Shown here piece by piece: positions 50,450 to 59,818 of a stretch of 64,000 bases of DNA. Made by a program: the position numbers and the translations under genes. The notes under the pieces were generated by a model, which was not told the origin of the DNA, searched no databases, and saw only the letters and a list, made by a program, of their open reading frames with translations. Each line of letters opens with the position of its first letter. Position 1 is the stretch's first letter. The DNA comes from Nitrospira tepida (lineage in GTDB: Bacteria; Nitrospirota; Nitrospiria; Nitrospirales; Nitrospiraceae). The stretch is from positions 1,240,001 through 1,304,000 of the forward strand of contig NZ_OX365700.1 of assembly GCF_947241125.1 (NCBI RefSeq). Direction: 5' to 3'.

Positions 50450-51157
50450 TTACGCCGCGACCGCCGGATTTCCGACCCGCAGTTCCACCTTGTTTTTCTC
50501 GGCCCACTCCGCTCCGATCTCATAGGCCCGCCGAACAGTGGCCAGATTCTTCTGGAGCAGCATTTCCTTCTTCGCAAACTTCTTCTTGATGGCCTCGTCC
50601 AAGGAGGCCGTGCCGCCCGAGGCGACGAACTTCTTGCCGAACCGCTCCTGGAGCGCCCCGTCGAGGGCTTCCATCGTCACGCACTTGGTGATGCCAGCCA
50701 CCGAGCCGATCATGGTCATGTTCGTGGAAAGCTCCGTGCCGGCGATTTCCAGCGCGATTTGGGTGCCCGGGATGTAGAGTGTGGCGACGTTCAAATCCTT
50801 GAGCCGCTCGATGTCTTCCTCGGACAGCAGCGGCACGTCGGAATTGATGATCACCACGCCGCCTTCCTTGATGCCGGAATAGAAGGGCATCGTGTAGCTC
50901 TTCCCCATCGTGATCACCTGGGGATGGAACACCTCGATGACGTCGGGGAAGACCAGCTCGCCCCGGTCGTAGATCCGCTCGATGCCGATGCGGCAATAGC
51001 TTTCCGCCGGCGCCATCCGCTTCTCCGCGCCGAAGAACGGATTGGAGATCGAGAACTTCCCGTCCCGATTGGCCGCCATCGCCATGACATGCGCGGCCGT
51101 GACGGCGCCCTGCCCGCCCAAACCAGACATTCGGATATTCAGTCGTTTTTTAATCAT
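50450..51157 (-). CDS. forG: 2-oxoacid:ferredoxin oxidoreductase, gamma subunit
   Basis: 235 residues. The family start RLNIRMSGLGGQGAVTAAHVMA is the nucleotide-like fold of gamma subunits; PFFGAEKRMAPAESYCRI and VVIINSDVPLL follow. The C-terminal 60 residues extend beyond short gamma subunits. It lies 22 bases upstream of forE and 19 bases downstream of the beta subunit gene. Confidence 0.88.
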   Translation of the reverse strand: MIKKRLNIRMSGLGGQGAVTAAHVMAMAANRDGKFSISNPFFGAEKRMAPAESYCRIGIERIYDRGELVFPDVIEVFHPQVITMGKSYTMPFYSGIKEGGVVIINSDVPLLSEEDIERLKDLNVATLYIPGTQIALEIAGTELSTNMTMIGSVAGITKCVTMEALDGALQERFGKKFVASGGTASLDEAIKKKFAKKEMLLQKNLATVRRAYEIGAEWAEKNKVELRVGNPAVAA

Positions 51158-51176
51158 GGTCGATCCTCTTGGTGGC

Positions 51177-52082
51177 TTAGGCCTGCTGCCCGGCCAATTG
51201 CTTGGCGGCGGCTTTCTTTTCCTTCTCCTTGGCGGCCATCTCGGCCAGGAATTGCTTGGCCGGCTCGCTGATGTACTCCTTGTAGGCGAACCGCTCGGTC
51301 GGCTTCTCGGAATCCCGCATTTCCTGGAGGCCCTCCATGCTGTTCTTGCCGATCTCCAGAATGCAGGGCGTATAGAGTTGCAGATAGGTCGGTCCGATCT
51401 CCCGGGCGATCATGACGGCGTTGCGGATGACTTTCTCGACGAGCGAGGGCTTGCTCACCGTGCAATTCACCACGTAATGGCAGCCCGATTCGCGGGCGAT
51501 TTCCGGCAACCGCACCTTGTCGAACAGCTTGCCCACCGGCGCCATCTTGGCGACGAAGCCCTTCTGCATCAGCCCACTCTCCTGGCCGCCGGTGTTGGCG
51601 TACAGCTCGTTGTCGAAGCAGATCGTGGTGAACTTTTCCTGGCGGAACCAGGCCTGCAAGGTCATGTCCAATCCGATGTCCACCGTCGCTCCGTCGCCCG
51701 CCAGCACGACTACATCCTTGACCTTGCCCGGAAAGCGGACCGTCAGGGCCCGCTTCAAGCCGGAGGCGATGGCGTTCTGGTTGCCGAACAGCGAGTGGAT
51801 GTTGTGGACGGCCACCATGGGGAACACGAGGCTCGTACAGCCGGTGGACCCGACCATGACCGTGTCCTCGGGAGCCGGCAAAGAGGCGAGAATGTACCGG
51901 AAGGCCATGGATTCCGGACAGCCGGCGCACAAGGAATGTTGCTCGATCAACTCCTTGGAGTTGCCGATGTCCTTCCATCCGCGGTCTTCTTTTCCATAGG
52001 TGGATCGCTGGACGAGATCCTGATACTCCGGCGGCATGATATCGAAGAGTTCCGGTGCGATCTTAATCCGCTCTTTGCTCAT
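51177..52082 (-). CDS. forB: 2-oxoacid:ferredoxin oxidoreductase, beta subunit (TPP)
   Basis: 301 residues. Thiamine-diphosphate motif in VVVLAGDGATVDIGLDMTLQAWFR followed by CFDNELYANTGGQ, the usual GDG-N pattern. HSLCAGCPESMAFRYIL near residue 50 supplies the CxxC cluster ligands. It catalyses reversible decarboxylation with CoA and ferredoxin (pyruvate or 2-oxoglutarate). The C-terminal Lys/Ala-rich tail (AAKEKEKKAAAKQ) is probably flexible. Confidence 0.9.
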   Translation of the reverse strand: MSKERIKIAPELFDIMPPEYQDLVQRSTYGKEDRGWKDIGNSKELIEQHSLCAGCPESMAFRYILASLPAPEDTVMVGSTGCTSLVFPMVAVHNIHSLFGNQNAIASGLKRALTVRFPGKVKDVVVLAGDGATVDIGLDMTLQAWFRQEKFTTICFDNELYANTGGQESGLMQKGFVAKMAPVGKLFDKVRLPEIARESGCHYVVNCTVSKPSLVEKVIRNAVMIAREIGPTYLQLYTPCILEIGKNSMEGLQEMRDSEKPTERFAYKEYISEPAKQFLAEMAAKEKEKKAAAKQLAGQQA

Positions 52083-52164
52083 TGGGGCCTCCTCTACGGC
52101 GTCAGTCTATCGGTATGGCAAACTCTGTTGGCTGATCCTCATGAACCTCTGACCGGTCTGCGTC

Positions 52165-53376
52165 TCAACTGCCGCGTCCGGCGAGGGAGAAGGTCTTCAT
52201 CCCGAGCGCGGTCTTGATTTCCGACACGATGATTTCCGGCGGCATGGTCATCCCGCCGCAGACATGGGGACCGGCGTGGACGCGGTCGCTGTTCGGAATC
52301 GTCGCCCGGATCTCTTTCGCCAGCCAGCCGGTGACGTTGAACTCCGGCACGAAAATATGCTTCGCGTGCTTGGTCGCTTCGCGAATTTCCTCGCCCGGCC
52401 AGGGGCGCAGCGCTTTCACTTTCACGAGACCGCACCGAACGCCCTCGTCTTCCAACAGGCGGATCGCTTCCCGTCCCTGAGAGACTGCCGTGCCCGACGA
52501 CACGATCATCACGTCGGCGTCCGTGTTCTCCGCATCGATGAGGCCGTTGATCCAGTGACTCGTATGCTTGCGCGAGCGCTCCACCGCCGCCCACACCTCC
52601 TGTTGCCAACTGGCATGGGTGGCGTAGCTGATGTAATTGCTCTTCATCACGAAGGGATCGCGCATCATCCGGACCGGCGGACATTCCATATCCATGCAGG
52701 GGACGGGCGAGCGGTAGGGATCGTAGGGCGGCAGGCACATATCGGCCGGCGTCAGTTGCACGACGTCCTTCGTATGCGTGACGAAGAAGCCGTCGCAGCA
52801 GAGGGCCAGCGGCAGATGCACATCGGGCTCCTCGGACACCATGTAGCCCTTCAGAATCCAATCGAAGAAGTCCTGGGCGGTCTCGGCGTGCCAGACGAGC
52901 ATACCGGTATTAAGCAGGTAGGAGATCTCGAGCGTATCGGGCTGGATCGACAACGGGGAGTTGATGCCCCGACAGGTCACGATCATCTGGATCGGCAGCC
53001 GCGCGCCGGCCCACATGGGGAAGTTTTCCATTGCGCGCATGGTGCCCGGTCCCGCGGTGGTCGTGAAGACGCGGGCTCCGCCGAATGCGGCGCCGGCACA
53101 TTGCGACATGACGGCAAACTCGCTCTCTCCACGGAAGTAATCGCCGATATAACCCTCTGCAAACAATTCCCCGATCAAGGCCGCCGCTTCCGACTGCGGC
53201 GTAATGGGGTAGGCGATCATCACGTCGCAACTGGCGCGGCGGATGGCCTCCTTGATCACCTCGCTGCCCGTGTAGAACGACGGGGTGCGAGGCGCCTCGT
53301 GCATCATCTTCCACGGGTCAGTGTAGGTCTGCCCTTTTTTATTTTGTGTCCCGATCAGGGATTTGACGTCAGCCAT
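52165..53376 (-). CDS. forA: 2-oxoacid:ferredoxin oxidoreductase, alpha subunit
   Basis: 403 residues. VMIAYPITPQSEAAALIGEL and FRGESEFAVMSQCAGAAFGGARVFTTTAGPGTM are the alpha-subunit signatures (YPITP motif and the Glu that activates TPP). VKVKALRPWPGEEI begins the C-terminal domain. Together with the beta subunit it forms the catalytic core. In Nitrospira this class fixes CO2 in the reductive TCA cycle; which 2-oxoacid it uses is not decided by the sequence. Confidence 0.9.
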   Translation of the reverse strand: MADVKSLIGTQNKKGQTYTDPWKMMHEAPRTPSFYTGSEVIKEAIRRASCDVMIAYPITPQSEAAALIGELFAEGYIGDYFRGESEFAVMSQCAGAAFGGARVFTTTAGPGTMRAMENFPMWAGARLPIQMIVTCRGINSPLSIQPDTLEISYLLNTGMLVWHAETAQDFFDWILKGYMVSEEPDVHLPLALCCDGFFVTHTKDVVQLTPADMCLPPYDPYRSPVPCMDMECPPVRMMRDPFVMKSNYISYATHASWQQEVWAAVERSRKHTSHWINGLIDAENTDADVMIVSSGTAVSQGREAIRLLEDEGVRCGLVKVKALRPWPGEEIREATKHAKHIFVPEFNVTGWLAKEIRATIPNSDRVHAGPHVCGGMTMPPEIIVSEIKTALGMKTFSLAGRGS

Positions 53377-53432
53377 GGATCGAGCCTCCTTGTCAGTCAG
53401 CCCATTCGGGCTTCCGGATTAGGTCGATGGGT

Positions 53433-54068
53433 TTAATTGGATGCCGTACTGCGCCCGGCCGTTTTGCGCACGGTGACTGAGCCTTTCAATCTCTTGACCC
53501 ACTCCGCGAGACGCAGGATTTTTTCAACCGTCGCGTCGCGGAACGACAGCATCGCGTCCTCGTGACCAGCCTGGGCGCACATGGCGATCGTATAACAGGA
53601 CGTGCCGCCACGGATGATCTTGAGCGACAGGTTCGCTTGGTGGCAATGTACGCCCACGAACATGCAGGCATCGATCTTGTTGTGCCAGATCGTCAGATTC
53701 GGGTGGTTCGGGTTGATCTCGATTTCAGGATTGATTTTCGGGTACTTGGGACGATAGTCGGGCATGGGAATGAGCATCGCCTTTTGTTCGGGCGTGACAC
53801 ATTCCTTGATCGTTTCATACAGGTGCCGGACCGCCGCCGCCTTTTTCGCCGCCTTTTCATTCCAGGCCCACAGCACCAACGGGCCGGGGAAGATCGTCGG
53901 AACGCGGGCCATGAGAAACTGCCGTGCCGCCTCCTCCATGGCCTTTTCTTCCGGGACGATGACGCCGTTGATATGGGCTTCTCCCGGATTCGGCAGGACG
54001 ATGCCCATGGATGCGGCGGCGGGAGGCAAGAAATGCTCTGGGCCTGGTAAGACACGATATTCGCTCAT
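53433..54068 (-). CDS. forD: accessory subunit of five-subunit 2-oxoacid:ferredoxin oxidoreductase
   Basis: 211 residues from ATG 54068; the in-frame sequence back to 54131 is unlikely. It shows GPLVLWAWNEKAAKKAAAVRHL, then MLIPMPDYRPKYPKI and ACMFVGVHCHQANLSLKIIRGGTSCYT. This protein type is found only with five-subunit enzymes and is sometimes labelled carbon monoxide dehydrogenase beta subunit-like. Its role is uncertain (stability or oxygen tolerance has been suggested). First gene of the operon, 56 bases before forA. Confidence 0.8.
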   Translation of the reverse strand: MSEYRVLPGPEHFLPPAAASMGIVLPNPGEAHINGVIVPEEKAMEEAARQFLMARVPTIFPGPLVLWAWNEKAAKKAAAVRHLYETIKECVTPEQKAMLIPMPDYRPKYPKINPEIEINPNHPNLTIWHNKIDACMFVGVHCHQANLSLKIIRGGTSCYTIAMCAQAGHEDAMLSFRDATVEKILRLAEWVKRLKGSVTVRKTAGRSTASN

Positions 54069-54131
54069 TGTTGATCGGGCTCCGACGTTAGAGAAAATGA
54101 GATTGCGCGCTCGTGGCGGAAGCTGGCCCAC

Positions 54132-54160
54132 ACTTTATGCTTTCTCAGCGAGTTGTGCAA
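54132..54160 (-). promoter_or_regulatory. sigma-70-like promoter of the for operon
   Basis: On the minus strand, TTGCAC and TAAAGT separated by 17 bases; each box keeps about four of six consensus bases. The start would be near 54125, some 57 bases ahead of forD. Confidence 0.4.
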
Positions 54161-54324
54161 GTTCACAGAAGGCCCACCGTGGAGAAATTTCGGGCCATCG
54201 CTCGATCCACAACTTAGGCCTTTCGGGCTAAGCGCGCGATCCCTCGATTTCAGGTCCATCGACGTGATCTAAGCGGTTACTATAGCGAGCGATTCTGAAC
54301 GGTGTCAACGCGCCACAGGCGTGA

Positions 54325-55575
54325 TTATGAGGAAGATCGACAAGCGGCTTTCAGGCCCAGGGCGCAGGCCTGCTCGAAGTCCGAGATTGCCTCTCCGGTC
54401 AGGCCAAGGGTTTCGTACAATCGCCCGCGCTGGAGCAGGGCCTCCGTGTGAAGAGGAAGGGCGGCCAACAGCATGTTGAGATCTTCAAGCGCGTCCTTCT
54501 GGCGGTGAAGCGCCCTGCGGACCCTGCTACGAAGGAGGTAGGCTTCGACCTGATACGGGACCCATGAAGGCAGCGGGTCATCGCCCAGCAGGCTATCCAG
54601 CGTTGTCGATGCCTGTATCCAACGACGGGCGGCCATCTGATTCTTGGCTGTGTGGATCGCCAAGACCGTCATTTGTTGCCGGGCCAGATCAAAGAGGGGG
54701 TCGATGTCCAGGAGCCGCCGATAATCCTTCAGGGATTCGGCAGGGTGGCCTTGGAGACTATGCAGTTCCGCACGGCCCAGTAGCGCCCAGGTCTGGTAGG
54801 GGTCGATGGCCAGGGCTCGGGAGAAGTCGTCGGAGGCCATGCGAATGAAAAGGTCGAAGTCTGTATCGGGACCCTCGCGTGCCTTCGTCGCGCTGGCCGC
54901 CTTCAGGTACGTCTGTCCCCTCACCACGTAGGCTTCCGCCAATTGTTGATTCATGTTGATGGCTTGCGTTGCCAATAGCACTTTCTCGGAAAGCCGGGAG
55001 GTCTTGAACGCTCGCTGGACCAATTCATCCGGCGTTTCGATGCGGACGGGGCTTCGATTGTTTCGATAGTCTTCCAGTTCATGGGTCAGCTTGGAAAGCT
55101 CGGCCTTGAGGCTGGAATTCTCAGTTTTGAGCTGTTGAAGATGGCTGGCAAAACGGTCCTCCAATCGCAATCGCCGGACGGCCTCGGCCAAATGTGTGCG
55201 ATCCACCACGGCTCGAATCTTGACATAAAACGATGGCCGTCCTTCGGTGATGGAACTTTCTTGGTCGAGGAGTTCCGTCTCGGTGATGGCCGCCGCAATG
55301 GTACGGATCACCAATGAGCTGGTGTGGCGACTGTCGGTGGCCGTCTCGCGTGATGCGTCGGTAAACCAACTTTCCACATACACCCCGGCCTGCTCGATGG
55401 CCTTCTGCTTGGCCCGGAGCAGCGCCGCTTCCTTTGCCGAAGCCAACGTATCTCGGTCCGCCATGACGTAGACGGCCTCGCTGACGACGGTCCGAAGGTC
55501 GCCCGCCAGGATAACGGGACAGTTCGCGAGGATAACCGTCAGAGTGAAGACTGATAACGGGATGCGAAACAGCAT
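54325..55575 (-). CDS. exported TPR protein
   Basis: 416 residues from ATG 55575 (the upstream frame to 55704 is less protein-like). A signal peptide is present (LFRIPLSVFTLTVILANCPVILA). An N-terminal domain (SAKEAALLRAKQKAIEQAGVYVESWF; ITETELLDQESSITEGRPSFYVKIRAVV) resembles the LPP20-like periplasmic fold. A coiled coil near 150-180 follows, then about five tetratricopeptide repeats (AEAYVVRGQTYLKAAS; ALAIDPYQTWALLGRAELHSLQG; TEALLQRGRLYETLGLTGEA). Probably a scaffold in the periplasm. Confidence 0.7.
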   Translation of the reverse strand: MLFRIPLSVFTLTVILANCPVILAGDLRTVVSEAVYVMADRDTLASAKEAALLRAKQKAIEQAGVYVESWFTDASRETATDSRHTSSLVIRTIAAAITETELLDQESSITEGRPSFYVKIRAVVDRTHLAEAVRRLRLEDRFASHLQQLKTENSSLKAELSKLTHELEDYRNNRSPVRIETPDELVQRAFKTSRLSEKVLLATQAINMNQQLAEAYVVRGQTYLKAASATKAREGPDTDFDLFIRMASDDFSRALAIDPYQTWALLGRAELHSLQGHPAESLKDYRRLLDIDPLFDLARQQMTVLAIHTAKNQMAARRWIQASTTLDSLLGDDPLPSWVPYQVEAYLLRSRVRRALHRQKDALEDLNMLLAALPLHTEALLQRGRLYETLGLTGEAISDFEQACALGLKAACRSSS

Positions 55576-55780
55576 GTGGCCGTCGTCGGAGAGCAGTCTG
55601 TCTTGAAAGCTTACCGCCCGACTGTGCTTCGGGCAAACCGTGAGAGGTGAAGCGCGGGGTGTTTTTAAGGTTGAAGTGCGCGGGCTTACGAAGACGACCG
55701 TCAACCGAAGACCTGCGGGAAGAGAGAGCGGCTCGCCTGGAGGGATGAGTCAAAGGCCGGAGGAGCTGCTCTGGACGAGA

Positions 55781-56071
55781 TTATGAAGGGAGGGCCGCTT
55801 TCGGGAACACCTGCATAAAGGGATGGACCTCCACCCGTTCGAAGACGCCAAATCGGACATAGGGGTCTTCCTGCGCGAATCGTTGAGCCTCCTCAAACGA
55901 ATCAGCTTCGATGACAATCAGGCTTCCTGCTTTGTCCGTCAAGGGCCCGGCCAGCACCACTCGGCCCTGGGCATCGAGTGGCTCCAACCGTGCCAGGTGC
56001 GCCGGTCGATGGATTTTTCGTCTCGCTTCTCCTTCGGGGCCGTCGAAGCCAAGAATAACGAATTTCATCAT
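55781..56071 (-). CDS. YciI-family protein
   Basis: 96 residues, YciI-like dimeric ferredoxin-like fold: FVILGFDGPEGEARRKIHRPAHLARLEPL, GPLTDKAGSLIVIEADSFEEAQRFAQEDPYV and VEVHPFMQVF. The His in RPAHLARL and Asp in QEDPYV correspond to the pair usually considered catalytic. Substrate unknown. Confidence 0.87.
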   Translation of the reverse strand: MMKFVILGFDGPEGEARRKIHRPAHLARLEPLDAQGRVVLAGPLTDKAGSLIVIEADSFEEAQRFAQEDPYVRFGVFERVEVHPFMQVFPKAALPS

Positions 56072-56140
56072 ATGTTCAACCGCTTCTGGCTTTTATGGGA
56101 CAATGATGCAGAAGATGATCTGTCGTGAAATGTTCAAGCG

Positions 56141-56557
56141 CTATCGGGTCAGCGATTCAAGGGGCTGTCGGCCTTGAAAGCCGCTGGTGATTTCGTGCCA
56201 CCAACGGATTTCCTCTTCGCCCAATTGCCAGCAGAGGTAGACAATGCGGCCTTCCGAATGGTGCGGAAAATCGCAGAGCCCGCTGTCCAGGTCCTTAATC
56301 AACACGCCGGTTTCCTGTAGCGCCAGGATGCCGCTCGCAATGTCATCCAGGGATTGGAGATAGCGGCCTCCGTAAGGGCTGCCGCCTCCCATTTCGCTGT
56401 TCGCGCTGGCCTTCCGGATCTCCTCTCCGATCTTAGCCAGGACGGCGCGGGCCGTTCGGATGCGCAGAAATTGCGCTCTCAAGTGAGGAATGAGGACGTT
56501 CGCTTCCGTGAGAGAAAAGGTTCGTTCCTGGGGATCGGTCGGCTCATGTTCATCCAT
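56141..56557 (-). CDS. DUF2203 protein
   Basis: 138 residues from ATG 56557 (GAGGAA nine bases upstream). RTFSLTEANVLIPHLRAQFLRI, GVLIKDLDSGLCDFPHHSEGRIVYLCWQLGEEEIRWWHEI and the closing GFQGRQPL are the DUF2203 pattern. Function unknown; small cytoplasmic, conserved in Nitrospirota and Bacillota. It precedes the YciI gene by 69 bases on the same strand. Confidence 0.85.
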   Translation of the reverse strand: MDEHEPTDPQERTFSLTEANVLIPHLRAQFLRIRTARAVLAKIGEEIRKASANSEMGGGSPYGGRYLQSLDDIASGILALQETGVLIKDLDSGLCDFPHHSEGRIVYLCWQLGEEEIRWWHEITSGFQGRQPLESLTR

Positions 56558-57157
56558 GGGACTGTTCCTCAAGCGACTGCTTAGCACAAGCCGCAGAGTG
56601 ACGCAACGGGTCTCGCGGGCGGGAGAAGTCGCGGCTGAAGACCTTCTGAATGAACAAGACGGCACCTAACAGTAAAGGGCGGGAATTTCTGTCTGCTACT
56701 TGACATTACAATATCCCGGCGTTAGCATGACATTGATCGTACTTACCGGACCCTGATTACCCCAACCGCTTTACGCCAACTCTCGGAGTCGATTTCGCGA
56801 ACAACAATTCGGGGAAGCCGGAAGGCTCCTGATACATGAGGTTTCGTGCTGTGCTATTCGTGGCTGCCTCCAGTGGGCGAACGACAATAAGGGCCATCGG
56901 CTCGCGCAGTCAACCGGCCGCTCGTCATCCATTTCCCATGCCAAGACCTCTCAACTCTAGCCAGGCCATGCATAAACCCGAGATCTAGCCGAGGCGAACC
57001 ACCAGAACTTGTCCATTACATCAAGTACCCATAAGACCACAATAATTAATCAGGTCGCGTGAGATCAGTCGTTATTGTTGTCACTTTCTCATATTATTCA
57101 CGTCCTATTACGTGCAGCAGCACGAGCGGGGTAGTGTGACCTGCCAAGGGGGATTGT
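56558..57157. other. 600-base intergenic region with the rho leader
   Basis: No coding sequence supported. A sigma-70-like promoter (56700-56728) points toward rho and would give a leader of about 420 bases, AT-rich in its last 150 bases. Long rho leaders in other bacteria allow Rho-dependent autoregulation; that is an inference here. Confidence 0.5.
56700..56728 (+). promoter_or_regulatory. sigma-70-like promoter upstream of rho
   Basis: TTGACA and TAGCAT separated by exactly 17 bases. The -35 box is perfect and the -10 box keeps four of six bases. Confidence 0.5.
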
Positions 57158-58405
57158 ATGCATTTGGCTGAATTGAAGCAGAAGTCAATCGCCGATCTGA
57201 ACGAAGTGGCCCGCGACCTGAAAATCGAGAACGCGGCCAATTTGCGCAAGCAGGAGCTGATCTTTGCCATCCTGCAGGCGCAAACCGAGAAGAACGGCGT
57301 GGTGTTCGGCGAGGGAGTCTTGGAAACACTCCCGGATGGATTCGGATTCCTGAGGGCGCCCGATTCAAATTATCTGCCCGGGCCGGATGATATCTATATA
57401 TCTCCCTCCCAGATTCGCCGCTTTAATCTCCGGACCGGCGACATTGTCTCGGGCCAGATCAGGCCGCCCAAGGAGAGCGAACGGTATTTCGCGCTTTTGA
57501 AGGTCGAGAAGGTCAATTTCGAGGATCCGGAGGTCGCGCGGGACAAGATTCTGTTCGACAACCTGACGCCGCTGTACCCCGAAGAGCGGATCAAGCTCGA
57601 ATACGATCCGGAAGAGTATTGTACGCGGGTCATGGATCTGACTACGCCCATTGGGAAGGGACAGCGTGGATTGATCGTGGCTGCGCCGCGAACCGGCAAG
57701 ACCATGCTCTTGCAGGCCATTGCCCGGGCCATCATCAAGAACCATCCCGAGGTGGTCTTGATCGTCTTGCTGATCGACGAGCGTCCGGAGGAGGTCACCG
57801 ACTGGCAGCGGCAGGTCCGCGCCGAGGTGATCAGCTCGACGTTCGACGAGCCGGCGCAGCGCCATGCCCAGGTTGCGGAAATGGTGTTGGAGAAGGCCAA
57901 GCGACTCGTCGAGCACAAGCGGGATGTTGTTGTTCTGCTGGACAGCGTCACCCGTCTGGCGCGCGCCTATAATACGATCGCGCCGCCGAGCGGCAAGGTT
58001 CTGTCCGGCGGATTGGATTCCAATGCGTTGCAGCGCCCCAAGCGGTTCTTCGGCGCCGCCCGCAACATCGAGAACGGGGGGAGCCTCACGATCATGGCGA
58101 CCGCCCTGGTCGATACCGGCAGCCGCATGGACGATGTCATTTTCGAAGAGTTCAAGGGAACGGGCAATATGGAAGTCCACCTTGATCGCCGGCTGGCGGA
58201 CAAGCGGATCTTCCCGGCTATTGACATCGCCCAGTCCGGCACGCGAAAAGAGGAACTCCTGGTGGACAAGGATCGCCTCAATAAGATGTGGATCCTGCGG
58301 AAGGTGCTGAGTCCGCTGGGAACGGTCGAGGCCATGGAGTTCTTGATGGACAAGATGCAGGGAACCAAAAGCAATCAAGATTTTCTGTTGTCGATGAATC
58401 GCTAA
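57158..58405 (+). CDS. rho: transcription termination factor Rho
   Basis: 415 residues, full length. The N-terminal [21 protein letters not shown] and cold-shock-type RNA-binding domain ([28 protein letters not shown]) are followed by the ATPase core: [14 protein letters not shown] (Walker A), [16 protein letters not shown] (Walker B) and the Q/R-loop region [21 protein letters not shown]. Hexameric RNA helicase ending untranslated or specific transcripts. Followed by rpmE (27 bases) and prfA, an arrangement common in bacteria. Confidence 0.97.
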   Translation: MHLAELKQKSIADLNEVARDLKIENAANLRKQELIFAILQAQTEKNGVVFGEGVLETLPDGFGFLRAPDSNYLPGPDDIYISPSQIRRFNLRTGDIVSGQIRPPKESERYFALLKVEKVNFEDPEVARDKILFDNLTPLYPEERIKLEYDPEEYCTRVMDLTTPIGKGQRGLIVAAPRTGKTMLLQAIARAIIKNHPEVVLIVLLIDERPEEVTDWQRQVRAEVISSTFDEPAQRHAQVAEMVLEKAKRLVEHKRDVVVLLDSVTRLARAYNTIAPPSGKVLSGGLDSNALQRPKRFFGAARNIENGGSLTIMATALVDTGSRMDDVIFEEFKGTGNMEVHLDRRLADKRIFPAIDIAQSGTRKEELLVDKDRLNKMWILRKVLSPLGTVEAMEFLMDKMQGTKSNQDFLLSMNR

Positions 58406-58432
58406 CTGGGTGGAGCTTGAAAGGATACGTAC

Positions 58433-58639
58433 ATGAAGAAAGGCATTCATCCCGGGTACCGGACGGCCTGGATCAGTTGTGCTTGCGGCGCGCGGTTCAG
58501 CACGCGCACGACGGTCGGTGATCTGAAGGTCGATATCTGTTCGAGCTGCCATCCGTTCTTCACGGGCATGCAGAAGATCGTCGATACGGAAGGGCGGGTC
58601 GAGCGGTTTAAAAAGAAGTACGCCAAGAAAGCCACATAG
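58433..58639 (+). CDS. rpmE: 50S ribosomal protein L31
   Basis: 68 residues with the zinc-binding form: CACG and CSSCHPF supply the Cys ligands. [10 protein letters not shown] and the closing FKKKYAK are typical. Zinc-containing L31 is replaced by a zinc-free paralogue in some bacteria under zinc shortage; none is seen in this window. Confidence 0.96.
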   Translation: MKKGIHPGYRTAWISCACGARFSTRTTVGDLKVDICSSCHPFFTGMQKIVDTEGRVERFKKKYAKKAT

Positions 58640-58678
58640 TTCGCAGCCGGTGCGTCATGTCTCACGTCACCTGCCAAC

Positions 58679-59815
58679 ATGGAAACGAGAGGCCATCCCG
58701 TGGCCAACGGACCAGTGTCGGACATCAAGGAAACCGCTCTGCTCTCCAAGTGGGAAGCGGCCAAGGCTCGCCACGATGAATTGGTCCGCCAACTTCACGA
58801 CGAGGCCGTGCTTACCCAGCCGGCCCTCATTCGCAAGCTCAACAAAGAACGACTAGAGCTCGAAGATCTCGCGCAACTGTTTGACGCTCGACAGGACCTC
58901 CTCCGGCAGCAGGAGGAGGTCCTGCAGTTGCTCGACGACGGCGCCGCGGACGCGGACCTGCGCGGGCTTGCCCAGGAGGAGGCGCAGCAGCTGGAAGCCC
59001 GTCGCCGCGAGCTTGAACAGCGCGCGTTCGAGTTGCTCGTGCCCAAAGATCCGAGGGACGAGAAAAGCGTCTTCCTGGAGATACGCGCCGGCACGGGAGG
59101 CGAGGAGGCCGCCCTGTTCGCGGGCGATCTGCTCCGCATGTACATGAAGTACGCGGAGCGCAAAGGGCTGAGGACCGAGCTGGTCGATGCGTCGGAGACC
59201 GGGATCGGCGGCTATAAGGAAATCATCGTCCTTGTCGAGGGAAAGGGCGCGTTCGGCCATCTCAAGTACGAGAGCGGCGTGCACCGGGTGCAGCGGGTGC
59301 CCGTCACGGAGGCCAGTGGACGCATTCACACTTCCGCCGTTACCGTGGCGGTGATGCCGGAAGTCGATGAGGTGGAGGTGAAGATCGATCCGAAGGATCT
59401 TCGCATCGACACCTTCTGCTCATCCGGCGCCGGCGGCCAAAGCGTCAACACCACCTATTCGGCGGTGCGGATCACGCATATTCCAACCGGGGTTGTGGTG
59501 AGTTGTCAGGACGAACGCTCCCAGCTCAAGAATCGCAACAAGGCCATGCGAACCCTGCGGGCCCGCATCGTCGAAGCCGAACGGGAAAAACAGGAGGCGG
59601 AAATTGCGCAGCATCGCAAGGCCCAGGTCGGGAGCGGTGACCGCAGCGAGAAGATCAGGACCTACAACTTTCCGCAAAACCGGGTGACCGATCATCGAAT
59701 CGGCCTGACTCTTCATCGCCTGGATCAGGTGCTGGAAGGCGACCTCGACGAAATCGTGGAGGGATTGCGCGCGGCGCAGGCCCAGGCTCAAACGAACTCG
59801 CCGCAAGAGGCATGA
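58679..59815 (+). CDS. prfA: peptide chain release factor 1
   Basis: 378 residues. [17 protein letters not shown] includes the catalytic GGQ (252-254), and the codon-recognition segment reads [13 protein letters not shown] (PVT in place of the common PET/PAT). [20 protein letters not shown] is the usual domain 1/2 boundary. The N-terminus has about 17 residues more than the E. coli protein; a GTG at 58700 could be the start. The Gln of GGQ would be methylated by PrmC, encoded next. Confidence 0.95.
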   Translation: METRGHPVANGPVSDIKETALLSKWEAAKARHDELVRQLHDEAVLTQPALIRKLNKERLELEDLAQLFDARQDLLRQQEEVLQLLDDGAADADLRGLAQEEAQQLEARRRELEQRAFELLVPKDPRDEKSVFLEIRAGTGGEEAALFAGDLLRMYMKYAERKGLRTELVDASETGIGGYKEIIVLVEGKGAFGHLKYESGVHRVQRVPVTEASGRIHTSAVTVAVMPEVDEVEVKIDPKDLRIDTFCSSGAGGQSVNTTYSAVRITHIPTGVVVSCQDERSQLKNRNKAMRTLRARIVEAEREKQEAEIAQHRKAQVGSGDRSEKIRTYNFPQNRVTDHRIGLTLHRLDQVLEGDLDEIVEGLRAAQAQAQTNSPQEA

Positions 59816-59818
59816 CCG

